A stretch of DNA of 42,786 nucleotides from the NCBI GenBank assembly GCA_949286885.1, contig CASEEG010000004.1, positions 1 to 42,786 on the forward strand, read 5' to 3'. The translations under genes and the position numbers were made by a program. Positions 34,076 to 42,121 of this stretch are shown piece by piece. Each line of letters starts with the position of its first letter. Position 1 is the first letter of the stretch. This DNA comes from an uncultured bacterium (GTDB lineage Bacteria > Cyanobacteriota > Vampirovibrionia > Gastranaerophilales > Gastranaerophilaceae). The notes beneath the pieces were generated by a model. It was not told the DNA's origin. It saw nothing but the letters and a program-made list of their open reading frames with translations, and did not search any database.

Positions 34076-34910
34076 CAAGCGCAATTTCTTTTACAAAGTT
34101 TGGAACGTCAAAAACCGCTGTTTGCATTCTTGTGTTGTACAATTTGCAAAGTTTTGAAATTTCATCCGCCCTTTGCTTATTCACTTTTTTGTGGCAGTGC
34201 GGTGCTTCAACTTCATCAGAGCAAAATGCCCATGACCAGTAACCTCCGGGGTATGTAGGGATTGGACCGCAATAGGGTGCAACATTTTTAAAGACTTTTC
34301 TTAAAAGTTTATACATTTTGCCCATTTCATTGACATTTGCAAAAGGTGATTCTGACTGAGGTACTACAATTCCGCCTTCACGCAGCGAATTTTTAACATT
34401 TGTATAAAATTCTTCCGTAAACAAACCTTCCCCTGGTCCCATCGGGTCAGTAGAATCAATTAAAACAACGTCATAGCAATTTTTTTTGTTTTTAATAAAT
34501 TCAATAGCATCTTCAACATATACCCTAACTTTTGGGTCATCCAATTTGCATGCGATGGTGGGTAAAAACTTTTTGCTTGCTTCAATTACCATGCCGTCAA
34601 TTTCACACATTTCGACACTTTTTACCGATTTATGTTTTAAAACTTCTCTTACTGTGCCACCGTCGCCACCGCCAATTACTAAAATATTTTCAGGGTTATT
34701 GTGCGCAATTAATGGAATATGTGAAATCATTTCATGATAGAAAAATTCATCTTTCTCTGTTGTCATCATTAAACCGTCAAGAGTTAAAACATTGCCTAAA
34801 CCTTTGCTTTTGAAAATTTCCACTTCCTGATATGGCGACTTATCTTTAAACAGTGTTTCTTCTCTTTCAATTGCTACGCCATAGTGCAGTTGATTTATTT
34901 CATGGTACAT
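34068..34910 (-). CDS. speE: Polyamine aminopropyltransferase (spermidine synthase)
   Basis: 280 residues. It transfers an aminopropyl group from decarboxylated SAM to putrescine. Motifs are YQEVEIFKSKGLGNVLTLDG, ILVIGGGDGGTVREVLKH, the Asp-rich DSTDPMGPGEGLF and YPGGYWSWAF. An AAAGGA site lies upstream. No speA/speD is in the window. It leads the speE-aroA-nucleotidase unit. Confidence 0.95.
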   Translation of the reverse strand: MYHEINQLHYGVAIEREETLFKDKSPYQEVEIFKSKGLGNVLTLDGLMMTTEKDEFFYHEMISHIPLIAHNNPENILVIGGGDGGTVREVLKHKSVKSVEMCEIDGMVIEASKKFLPTIACKLDDPKVRVYVEDAIEFIKNKKNCYDVVLIDSTDPMGPGEGLFTEEFYTNVKNSLREGGIVVPQSESPFANVNEMGKMYKLLRKVFKNVAPYCGPIPTYPGGYWSWAFCSDEVEAPHCHKKVNKQRADEISKLCKLYNTRMQTAVFDVPNFVKEIALGE

Positions 34911-34942
34911 ATTTTAAATCCTTTATTAAACTCTCTTAATCT

Positions 34943-34948
34943 ATTATA
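34943..34948 (-). promoter_or_regulatory. -10 box of speE
   Basis: TATAAT on the minus strand, with a leader of about 25 bases containing AAAGGA before the speE ATG. Confidence 0.5.
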
Positions 34949-34965
34949 CAAAAAAGCAAATTATT

Positions 34966-34974
34966 TGCTATAAT
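34966..34974 (+). promoter_or_regulatory. Extended -10 promoter of the small ORF-engB unit
   Basis: TG-C-TATAAT on the plus strand. The start would be near 34981, leaving about five bases before ATG 34986. Divergent from and next to the speE promoter. Confidence 0.55.
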
Positions 34975-34985
34975 GAAAACAACTT

Positions 34986-35270
34986 ATGAGAAATGTCATC
35001 CTTAAATCTTTTGAAGACTTTATTTCACAGCCTTTAGGAATTTTGCGCAAAAAAATAATTCAGATTGCCAACCTGAAATCTGACTTTGTAAGTACAAAGT
35101 CAGTAAATGTTGAGATTATGGATGATACAATTCAAGTTAATGTTGTAAATAACGATAACGTATACAATCTTTTATCTGCAGTTGTGTATAAAAAACGTCT
35201 TAATGAATTGAGAACACCAAGCTATGAAAATAAAGAAAGCGAATTTTTTACAAAGCTCTCCAAATCTTAA
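34986..35270 (+). CDS. Hypothetical 94-residue protein
   Basis: 94 residues, not recognised. An N-terminal basic helix (FEDFISQPLGILRKKIIQIAN) is followed by a beta-like part (VNVEIMDDTIQVNVVNND) and a helical Lys-rich end. The extended -10 promoter just before it supports a real gene. It overlaps engB by 47 bases in another frame, so engB is probably translated from within its 3' end. Confidence 0.6.
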   Translation: MRNVILKSFEDFISQPLGILRKKIIQIANLKSDFVSTKSVNVEIMDDTIQVNVVNNDNVYNLLSAVVYKKRLNELRTPSYENKESEFFTKLSKS

Positions 35271-35802
35271 GTTGTGTCCGCAAATTGATTTAAGCGAATT
35301 TGCACTACTGGGGCGTTCTAATGTCGGTAAATCTTCGTTTATAAATACTCTTTGCAATAACAAAAACCTTGCAAAAACTTCAAATACTCCAGGGAAAACA
35401 CGCCTTATTAATCTTTTTGAAATTCAAACCACTGCTAAACCCTTTATTATAGCTGACTTACCAGGGTATGGATTTGCAAAAGTGTCTAAAGCTGAACAGG
35501 CACAATGGCAAAAAAATCTTGAGGAGTATCTTCTAAAAAGGGATAATTTAGCCTCTTGTGTGCAGTTTATAGATGCTCGTCATGAAATTCAAAAAAATGA
35601 TTTTCAAATGCACGAGTGGTTGAAAGTAAATAGTTTAAAGTCTTTTGTTATACTTTCAAAGTGTGATTATATTTCAAGAAATGAAATCTCAAATAAAATA
35701 TTTGCCGTAAAAAAATATTTTAATACTGATGTCCTGCCTTTTTCTGCGAAAAACAGGTTTTATGTTGATGATGTTCTGAATTATCTTGAAAGATTAATGT
35801 AA
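35224..35802 (+). CDS. engB: Ribosome biogenesis GTP-binding protein EngB/YsxC
   Basis: 192 residues. It aids late assembly of the 50S subunit. GTPase motifs are GRSNVGKSSFIN (G1), TPGKTR (G2), DLPGYGFA (G3) and LSKCD (G4). The start ATG lies inside the upstream ORF without a good ribosome-binding site. Confidence 0.95.
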   Translation: MKIKKANFLQSSPNLKLCPQIDLSEFALLGRSNVGKSSFINTLCNNKNLAKTSNTPGKTRLINLFEIQTTAKPFIIADLPGYGFAKVSKAEQAQWQKNLEEYLLKRDNLASCVQFIDARHEIQKNDFQMHEWLKVNSLKSFVILSKCDYISRNEISNKIFAVKKYFNTDVLPFSAKNRFYVDDVLNYLERLM

Positions 35803-35838
35803 CAAAATCTTAAATTAAGTGTTATGTGTATAAAAAAA

Positions 35839-35847
35839 TGCTATAGT
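35839..35847 (+). promoter_or_regulatory. Extended -10, predicted leaderless start for the 72-residue gene
   Basis: TG-C-TATAGT, then seven bases and ATG 35855. No Shine-Dalgarno sequence. Confidence 0.5.
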
Positions 35848-35854
35848 TTATACT

Positions 35855-36073
35855 ATGGAAAGTCCGATTACAAGGAGTTACATTAATGAGTGTGCTTTTA
35901 ATCAGATGATTAAAGAAGCTCGTGCTCTTCAAATAAAAGATACTTTGAGGAGGATTGGCGAATTAAATCGGACGCACAGAGAAGATATATTAGAAAAAGT
36001 CCTTGAAAATACTTCTAAATTCAGGGTTCAAGATAAGTTTAAAGCATTAAAAAATGCAACAAAAAGTTCATAA
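35855..36073 (+). CDS. Small hypothetical protein (72 residues)
   Basis: 72 residues, helical and charged (AFNQMIKEARALQIKDTLRR, then HREDILEKVLE). No family recognised. The promoter just upstream and the 20-base overlap with the DUF2344 gene that follows suggest it leads the DUF2344-rng operon and couples translation. Confidence 0.55.
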   Translation: MESPITRSYINECAFNQMIKEARALQIKDTLRRIGELNRTHREDILEKVLENTSKFRVQDKFKALKNATKSS

Positions 36074-36740
36074 ATACAGAATTAAATTAACTAAATACGG
36101 TGAATTAAAATATATTTCCCATTTAGACTGGCAAAACCTTATTATTAAAACATTAAGGAGGTGTGGTCTAAATCTGGTTTTAAGCGAAGGTTTTAACAAA
36201 ATTCCAAAAACCGGTTTTTCACCTGCATTGCCATTGTTTATCGAAAGTGAGTGCGAACTTGTTTATTTTCAAACTCGCAATGCACTGCCTGAAAACTTTA
36301 AGGAACTTTTTGAAAATAATACTAATAAAAATGTTAAGTTGCTTGAATGTTTAGATTTTTCAGATACTCAACATAGGCTTCCTCCTCTTGATACACTTAT
36401 TCAATGGGCAAAATATGAAGCAAAACCAATACTCAACAAAAACGAGAGTATTTTAAATTTTAAAGAGTTAGAGTATAATACTAACAAATGTTTATCTTGC
36501 GATGAAATTTTAATCGAAAGAAAAACAAAAAAAGGTTTAAATAAGATTATTAATTATCGAAAATCTTTAAATTTTTTAGAATTTAAAGACGGTATTTTGA
36601 CTTTTGTTTTAAAAACAGGTCAAGATGCTGATATTCCCTCCTTTCGCGCGGACGAATTTTTAAAAACGGTATATGGAAAAAATTATTTGTTTAATATGAA
36701 AAGAGTGTGTTTTTTCGATAAGGAAATGAAAGTTTTATAA
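36054..36740 (+). CDS. Radical-SAM-associated DUF2344 protein (TIGR03936 type)
   Basis: 228 residues. KYRIKLTKYGELKYISHLDW, then IKTLRRCGL, GFNKIPKTGFSPALPLFIESE is the signature of the family that is usually fused to, or encoded beside, a B12-binding radical SAM protein (TIGR03960). Such a partner is not in this window. It is encoded just before rng, an association seen in cyanobacteria and Bacillota. Function unknown; a tRNA or rRNA role is suggested by the linkage. Confidence 0.88.
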   Translation: MQQKVHKYRIKLTKYGELKYISHLDWQNLIIKTLRRCGLNLVLSEGFNKIPKTGFSPALPLFIESECELVYFQTRNALPENFKELFENNTNKNVKLLECLDFSDTQHRLPPLDTLIQWAKYEAKPILNKNESILNFKELEYNTNKCLSCDEILIERKTKKGLNKIINYRKSLNFLEFKDGILTFVLKTGQDADIPSFRADEFLKTVYGKNYLFNMKRVCFFDKEMKVL

Positions 36741-36759
36741 GATTTATAAGGATAAATTT

Positions 36760-38529
36760 ATGTCAAAGAAAATTGTAATTTCAGAAAAAGACAACATTGC
36801 AGCCGTTATTGAAAACAATAAAGTAAATGAATTTTTTGTATCTAAGGGCGATGTGCTTATGGGCGATGTTTACCTTGCACGTGTTGATAATGTACTACCA
36901 AGTATAGAAGCTGCATTTTTGGATGTTGGTATGAGCGATAAAATGGCATTTATTCACGCTAATGATATAGCTGGTAAAGGTCCGCTTAAGGAAAAAGTTA
37001 AGCCAAACCAAAAGCTTATTGTTCAGGTAGAAAAAGAACCAACAGGTCACAAAGGTCCAAGGGTAACAACATCACTTAGTCTGCCGGGAAGATTTTTGGT
37101 CCTTTTGCCCGATGAAACAGGTGTCAATGTTTCAAGGAAGATTGTTTCAAATAAAGAAAGGGCAAGGCTAAAATCTATTGTAAGCTTGTTAAAACCTGTT
37201 GGAGTTGGAGTAATTGTTAGAACCGAAGCGGAAGGTCAATCGGAAGCTGAAATTCAAGAAGATATTGAAATATTGCTTGAGAAATGGAATTCTATTGTAA
37301 CTGCGGCAGATACTGCAAATCCCCCTTGCCTGCTATATCGTGATCAGGATTTACTTTACAGAGTAATTAGAGAAGCTTGCAGCGAAAATGTCGAAGAGAT
37401 AATTGTTGATACGCCTTTTGCTTTACATAGAACAACACAACTTTTGCAACATTGGAATATGGATGTTAAAGTCAATATGCACAAGGGTAATGACCCTCTA
37501 CTTGTTGCAACTGGTGTAAATAAAGAAATTCATGCTGCATTGCAAACAAAGGTTAATTTACCGCTTGGCGGATATTTATTTATTCAACAAACAGAAGCCC
37601 TAACGGTTGTTGATGTTAACAGTGGCAAATTTACAAGCTCGTCGTCTCAAGCCGAAACAATATTAAAGACAAATTTACAAGCAGCAGATGAAATTGCCCG
37701 ACAATTAAAGTTAAGAAATATTGGCGGCATGGTGGTTGTAGACTTTATTGATATGGTGTCCAGAATGGATAAGCTTGCAGTTTTGGAGCATTTTGAGCTT
37801 GCACTTGAAAAGGATAAGGCTAAACCGCAAATAGGGCAACTTTCAGATTTGGGTCTTGTTGAGCTTACTCGACACAGACAAGGGCAGTCTCTAGCTGAAA
37901 TATTTACTAAAAAATGCGATAAATGCGGCGGGCAAGGCTTTATAATTGAAGACTTAAAATTTCAAACGTCCAATGCTCAGGGTGAGGCAAGAGCTAAAAT
38001 GAATAAAATTAAAGGACCGTTTTCATCAAATTTTAATTCTGATGTTAAGCCTAATAACAACCAGCAAAAATTTAATAAAAAAGATAAAAAAAGTAAATTT
38101 AATAAAGATTTTAACAAGCAATTGGAGTTGGAAGAAACAACACAATCTTCATTTGCGGCTGATGAAAATTTTGTTGATTCTAAGAGTGCTATGCAAGATG
38201 TTCAACAGACACCTGTTTTGTTTGACACTGTTGGCGGAAAAATTATAGAAATAGAAGCTCCGCTTAAGGATGTGGATAATTCTGTAGTTGTAGCGGAAGC
38301 TATTTCTCAGGCTTTAATTAGTGAAGATGAGGAGTTGGGAGATAAAAAAGTTAAAAAAGTGTCAAGAAAAACAAAAAAATCTCAAAAAAAGGAAGCACTA
38401 AAGGTTGAAAATACTGTCGTTGAAGCAGATGATGCCAAGAGTGAATCTGTCTCAGGTGATGCGGGAGAGCAGTCTCCTCAAAAGCCAAAACGCAGTGTAA
38501 GACGAGGAAGAAAGGCTAAAAATGCGTAA
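36760..38529 (+). CDS. rng: Ribonuclease G/E family endoribonuclease
   Basis: 589 residues. RNase E/G cleaves and processes mRNA, rRNA and tRNA precursors. An S1 domain at about 40-120 precedes the catalytic core, whose metal-binding Asp residues are in VVDVNSGKF and VVVDFIDM. The zinc-link region is KKCDKCGGQGF. The last 180 residues are a low-complexity, Lys-rich tail ending in RRGRKAKNA, longer than in plain RNase G and perhaps an RNA-binding scaffold. GGATAAA lies upstream of the ATG. Confidence 0.93.
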   Translation: MSKKIVISEKDNIAAVIENNKVNEFFVSKGDVLMGDVYLARVDNVLPSIEAAFLDVGMSDKMAFIHANDIAGKGPLKEKVKPNQKLIVQVEKEPTGHKGPRVTTSLSLPGRFLVLLPDETGVNVSRKIVSNKERARLKSIVSLLKPVGVGVIVRTEAEGQSEAEIQEDIEILLEKWNSIVTAADTANPPCLLYRDQDLLYRVIREACSENVEEIIVDTPFALHRTTQLLQHWNMDVKVNMHKGNDPLLVATGVNKEIHAALQTKVNLPLGGYLFIQQTEALTVVDVNSGKFTSSSSQAETILKTNLQAADEIARQLKLRNIGGMVVVDFIDMVSRMDKLAVLEHFELALEKDKAKPQIGQLSDLGLVELTRHRQGQSLAEIFTKKCDKCGGQGFIIEDLKFQTSNAQGEARAKMNKIKGPFSSNFNSDVKPNNNQQKFNKKDKKSKFNKDFNKQLELEETTQSSFAADENFVDSKSAMQDVQQTPVLFDTVGGKIIEIEAPLKDVDNSVVVAEAISQALISEDEELGDKKVKKVSRKTKKSQKKEALKVENTVVEADDAKSESVSGDAGEQSPQKPKRSVRRGRKAKNA

Positions 38530-39031
38530 ATTTTTTCTATCAATAATCATTCTTACTATATTTTGTTCATGTAATTTTGTGATTGCTCAGGATGAAGAAC
38601 TACAAGTTGCTAATGTCAACCAAAACATTCAATTGCAGCAAAATGAAGATATTCAGACGCAAGCTGATGAAACTAAGCAGGAGCAGATAGATAAACTTAA
38701 CCAAGAGATGGGATTGGGTGAGCAAAGGCAGATTGTTATTGATGATGTTCAAAGTTCACCAAATGACAACAAAACTTTAACAAAAAAAGTTGTCCCAGAT
38801 ACCCGCTCCGAGCTTACAAAAATGGTAAAAATGTTCCTTAAAGTAATGCTGGCGGTGGCAATCAGTTCGGTTGTCATTTTTGTTGTGCTTTTATTTATAA
38901 GGAGATTTTACGCACCTGCTATAACTCTTGAGGATTTGGACGAAGACAATGAGAAGAAAATTACACTGGATACTCCTCAGAATAAAAATGAAGCTCTTAA
39001 AACTTTTTTGGATAAAACAAAAGAGGTTTAA
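38522..39031 (+). CDS. Hypothetical membrane protein
   Basis: 169 residues. An N-terminal signal or anchor (residues 2-21, RKFFLSIIILTIFCSCNFVIA) and a second membrane helix (about 99-121, MFLKVMLAVAISSVVIFVVLLFIRRFY) bracket a Gln/Asp-rich extracytoplasmic stretch; the last 40 residues are charged. No family recognised. It starts eight bases before rng ends, with GAAAGG upstream, so it is translated with rng. Confidence 0.75.
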   Translation: MRKFFLSIIILTIFCSCNFVIAQDEELQVANVNQNIQLQQNEDIQTQADETKQEQIDKLNQEMGLGEQRQIVIDDVQSSPNDNKTLTKKVVPDTRSELTKMVKMFLKVMLAVAISSVVIFVVLLFIRRFYAPAITLEDLDEDNEKKITLDTPQNKNEALKTFLDKTKEV

Positions 39032-39253
39032 TTAACAGGTAATATTTTGTTGGGGTTTTCCATGTATCTTCAGTAGTTTTTCAACTATTTTAGGCATTTG
39101 ACATACAAATGAATATTTTGAAATTTCTATTGAACATTTTTTACAATTACTGTTAATAAAGTAACATTCGCAGGCTTGTTGTGTCCAATTTTGTGTAAGT
39201 GAGTCAGAAACCTCGCCATTTGTTTGAGGGATAAATACTTCGGAATTTTCCAT
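39032..39253 (-). CDS. Small Cys-rich protein
   Basis: 73 residues. The Cys cluster is C-x-C (ACECYF), a spaced C-x2-C (CKKC) and a single later Cys (VCQMPKIVEKLLKIHGKP). This layout looks like a small metal-binding or DNA/RNA-associated family of unknown function that is widespread in Bacillota and relatives; the recollection is not checked. GAGGTG lies before the ATG. It abuts the preceding gene end to end. Confidence 0.65.
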   Translation of the reverse strand: MENSEVFIPQTNGEVSDSLTQNWTQQACECYFINSNCKKCSIEISKYSFVCQMPKIVEKLLKIHGKPQQNITC

Positions 39254-39354
39254 ATAAACACCTCTGATAATATACCCTACATATTTATTTTAAACCTCTT
39301 TTATCGTCTTTTTATCCTATGTTTGCATTATGATTGTAAAAATTTTATTTAAAT

Positions 39355-39383
39355 TTGTGTCGTAGATAATTTTTTGATACAAT
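39355..39383 (+). promoter_or_regulatory. Promoter of the GT2-murC-murB unit
   Basis: TTGTGT (39355-39360), 17 bases, then TACAAT (39378-39383) with TG at 39375-39376 as an extended -10. The gap after the Cys-rich gene otherwise holds nothing. Confidence 0.5.
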
Positions 39384-39413
39384 TCATCGTAGGGAGTATT
39401 GTTTGTTGGAATT

Positions 39414-40724
39414 ATGAAAGATAGAATAACTTTATTATTTATAATATCTTGTCTGTTAGCTTTTTTGGTTATATTCCAGAATTATTTTAAAACATCTTAT
39501 GCGGTTGTATTCTTAATTTGTTTTATGGCACTTTACATGCTTTACATGTATCTTTCTATAAAACATCAAAGAAGAAAGCTTCGAAAAAATCCGCCAAAGT
39601 GTGAGTGTAAATACAAGCCCTTTATTTCTATATTGATTCCGTGTCACAATGAACATGAGGTAATCTTTGATACAGTTCAAAATATTCTGAATGTTAATTA
39701 TAATGACTATGAAATTATTTTGATCGATGATCGCTCGACTGATAATACTGCGCAAATTATCAAGGAACTTTCAAATAAAAATAAAAAGATTAAATGTCTG
39801 GTTAGGGACAGCAATTCATTGCCAGGAAAATCCGCGGTTCTAAACGATGCTTTTAAAATAGCAAAAGGCGAAGCCATTCTTGTATTTGATGCTGATGCCA
39901 AGATTGAACCGGAGTTTATTAATCTTATTTTGCCTAAACTTGAGCCTGAAACGGTTGGTGCTGTCCAAGCAAGGAAAACTATTATAAATGCCAAACAAAA
40001 CTTTTTAACTACTTGTCAGTATAATGAATATGTTTTTGATTCTTACTTACAAATTGGTAGGGATGCAGTAAAAGGTGCCGTTGAGCTTCGAGGTAATGGT
40101 GAAATTATCAAAAGAAAAGCATTGGAAGACATTAACGGTTGGAATAATGAAACAATTACCGATGATTTAGATATGTCGACAAGGTTGCATATTAAGGGTT
40201 GGGATATTCGTTTTTGTCAGGAAGCGATTGTGTATGAAGAGGGTGTTGTTTGTTTTAGCGCCTTGATAAGACAACGTCGCCGTTGGGTTGAAGGTAGCAT
40301 ACGCCGTTATTTGGAGTTTGCAAGCGATGTTTTTACTTCAAAAGATATGTCTCTAAGAGTTGGTTTTGACCTAATAGCTTATATTTCAGAGTTTTTACTT
40401 CCATTTTGGTTAATTGCCGAACTTTTTATACAAGCATTTAAGTTTGTGCGCGGCTATGAGGATAGTATATTAACATCTATTTTTCTGCTATTCTGTACCG
40501 GAGTATTTTTTGCGTGCGGTCTTATTTATTCTTTGATAAAATATTCTCATTACGAATTTTTAAGGGCAGTTTGGGAGGCTATTATAACTGCTGTATATTT
40601 TGTTGTTATCTGGTTCCCGATTGCAATGTTTATCATCTTTAAAATTATTTTTACAAAGAAAACTATGGACTGGGGAAAAACACAACACGGTGTTGTAAAT
40701 GAATGTTGCAGAGGTATAAATTGA
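39414..40724 (+). CDS. Processive family 2 glycosyltransferase, membrane-bound
   Basis: 436 residues from ATG 39414 (TTG 39399 is the alternative). Two N-terminal helices, a GT2 domain with SILIPCHNEHEVIFDTVQNI, IDDRSTDNT, FDADAKI (DxD), TDDLDMSTRL and QRRRW, then three to four C-terminal helices. The TDD/QRRRW set marks processive enzymes such as PgaC or BcsA; cyanobacterial MgdA-type glucosyl lipid synthases also look like this. It shares a base with the murC start, so it is cotranscribed with cell-wall genes. Confidence 0.85.
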   Translation: MKDRITLLFIISCLLAFLVIFQNYFKTSYAVVFLICFMALYMLYMYLSIKHQRRKLRKNPPKCECKYKPFISILIPCHNEHEVIFDTVQNILNVNYNDYEIILIDDRSTDNTAQIIKELSNKNKKIKCLVRDSNSLPGKSAVLNDAFKIAKGEAILVFDADAKIEPEFINLILPKLEPETVGAVQARKTIINAKQNFLTTCQYNEYVFDSYLQIGRDAVKGAVELRGNGEIIKRKALEDINGWNNETITDDLDMSTRLHIKGWDIRFCQEAIVYEEGVVCFSALIRQRRRWVEGSIRRYLEFASDVFTSKDMSLRVGFDLIAYISEFLLPFWLIAELFIQAFKFVRGYEDSILTSIFLLFCTGVFFACGLIYSLIKYSHYEFLRAVWEAIITAVYFVVIWFPIAMFIIFKIIFTKKTMDWGKTQHGVVNECCRGIN

Positions 40725-42121
40725 TGGAAGAATTTTTGCCTGATTATCATTTTATAGCTATTGGTGGAATTGGTCAGAGCGCACTTGCAAAAATACTCCT
40801 TAAAGAAGGAAAAAAGGTCAGTGGCTCTGATGTAAAAGATAGTAAATATATAAAACAACTTGAAAAATGTGGTGCAAAAGTTTTCATAGGTCACAGCAGG
40901 GAAAATATAATCGGTAAACCAACCGTAATAGTTTCAAGTGCAATAAAGGAAGGTAATCCTGAACTTATTGAGGCTAAAGAGCGTGGCTTAAAAGTTATTC
41001 ACCGCTCGGATATGTTAAAAATAATTTCTGATAATTATACCGAGTTTATGGGCTTTTGCGGAACTCATGGAAAAACAACAACAAGCGGCTTGTGCGCATT
41101 TTTGTTGTCTTGTGCAAATTTAAAACCTGCCTATGCAATAGGCGGAATAATACCAAAACTTGACACAAATGGTGACTGCGAAAATAAAAATACAAAATAT
41201 TTTGTTGCTGAACTTGATGAAAGCGACGGAACGGTTGTTAAATATTCTCCTAAATATGCTTTAATTAACAATTTGGAAGCCGATCATCCCGATTTTTATA
41301 AAAACGGATTAGAGGATATTTTAAAAACTTTTACCCAATTTATAACAGGTCTGAAAGATAATTCAAAAGTCCTAATAAATATTGATAATTTTGGAAATAA
41401 TGAGTTAATCAAAAAAAACTCAGCTTACAAAAATTTTGTAAGTTATTCAATTAAGAATAACGGTGCAAAATATGTTGCAAAAAATATCGAACTTGATACA
41501 CTATCATCATCGTTTGACGTGTACATCGGCGCTAAATTACTTGGGCGCATTGAACTTTCAATCCCCGGAGAGCATAATGTCGCAAATGCTCTTGGGGTAT
41601 GTGCACTTTTAGTTGAAGCAGGTATAGAGTTTAACTTGTTTGCGTCATATTTTGGGGAATTTACAGGCATGGGCAGACGTTTTCAAAAAAGCGCGCAAAT
41701 TGGTACAATAACTGTTATTGATGATTATGCGCACCATCCGGCGGAAATAAAAGCCACGCTTGAGGCTGTAAAAAATTATGATAAAGGCAGAGTTTTTGCA
41801 ATTTTTCAACCTCACAGATACTCACGTTTTCAAAGTCTGTACGATGATTTTTTAAACTCCTTTGATAACGCAGACTTTGTTGCAGTGCTTGATGTTTACG
41901 CTGCAGGTGAAAAATATACGGGCGCTAAGACGTCAATGAATTTTGCGGATAACCTGTCTAAGTTGGGAAAAAATGTAAAGTACTATACAGGTACAATTGA
42001 TGAAGCCGCAAGCAAGATAGTAAAAGAATTAAGAGAAAACGATTTGGTATTTACCTTAGGAGCGGGCGATATTACAAAAATGGGCGGGGTTTTAAATGAC
42101 TTGTACTTGCTCAAAAAATAA
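40724..42121 (+). CDS. murC: UDP-N-acetylmuramate-L-alanine ligase
   Basis: 465 residues from ATG 40724, which overlaps the GT2 stop (TGATG), with GAGG upstream; a TTG at 40703 would be the longer form. It adds L-Ala to UDP-MurNAc. The N-terminal Rossmann part is FIAIGGIGQSALAKILL, the ATP loop FCGTHGKTTTSG, then DESDGTVV, NNLEADHPDFY and IDDYAHHPAEI. Confidence 0.97.
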   Translation: MEEFLPDYHFIAIGGIGQSALAKILLKEGKKVSGSDVKDSKYIKQLEKCGAKVFIGHSRENIIGKPTVIVSSAIKEGNPELIEAKERGLKVIHRSDMLKIISDNYTEFMGFCGTHGKTTTSGLCAFLLSCANLKPAYAIGGIIPKLDTNGDCENKNTKYFVAELDESDGTVVKYSPKYALINNLEADHPDFYKNGLEDILKTFTQFITGLKDNSKVLINIDNFGNNELIKKNSAYKNFVSYSIKNNGAKYVAKNIELDTLSSSFDVYIGAKLLGRIELSIPGEHNVANALGVCALLVEAGIEFNLFASYFGEFTGMGRRFQKSAQIGTITVIDDYAHHPAEIKATLEAVKNYDKGRVFAIFQPHRYSRFQSLYDDFLNSFDNADFVAVLDVYAAGEKYTGAKTSMNFADNLSKLGKNVKYYTGTIDEAASKIVKELRENDLVFTLGAGDITKMGGVLNDLYLLKK

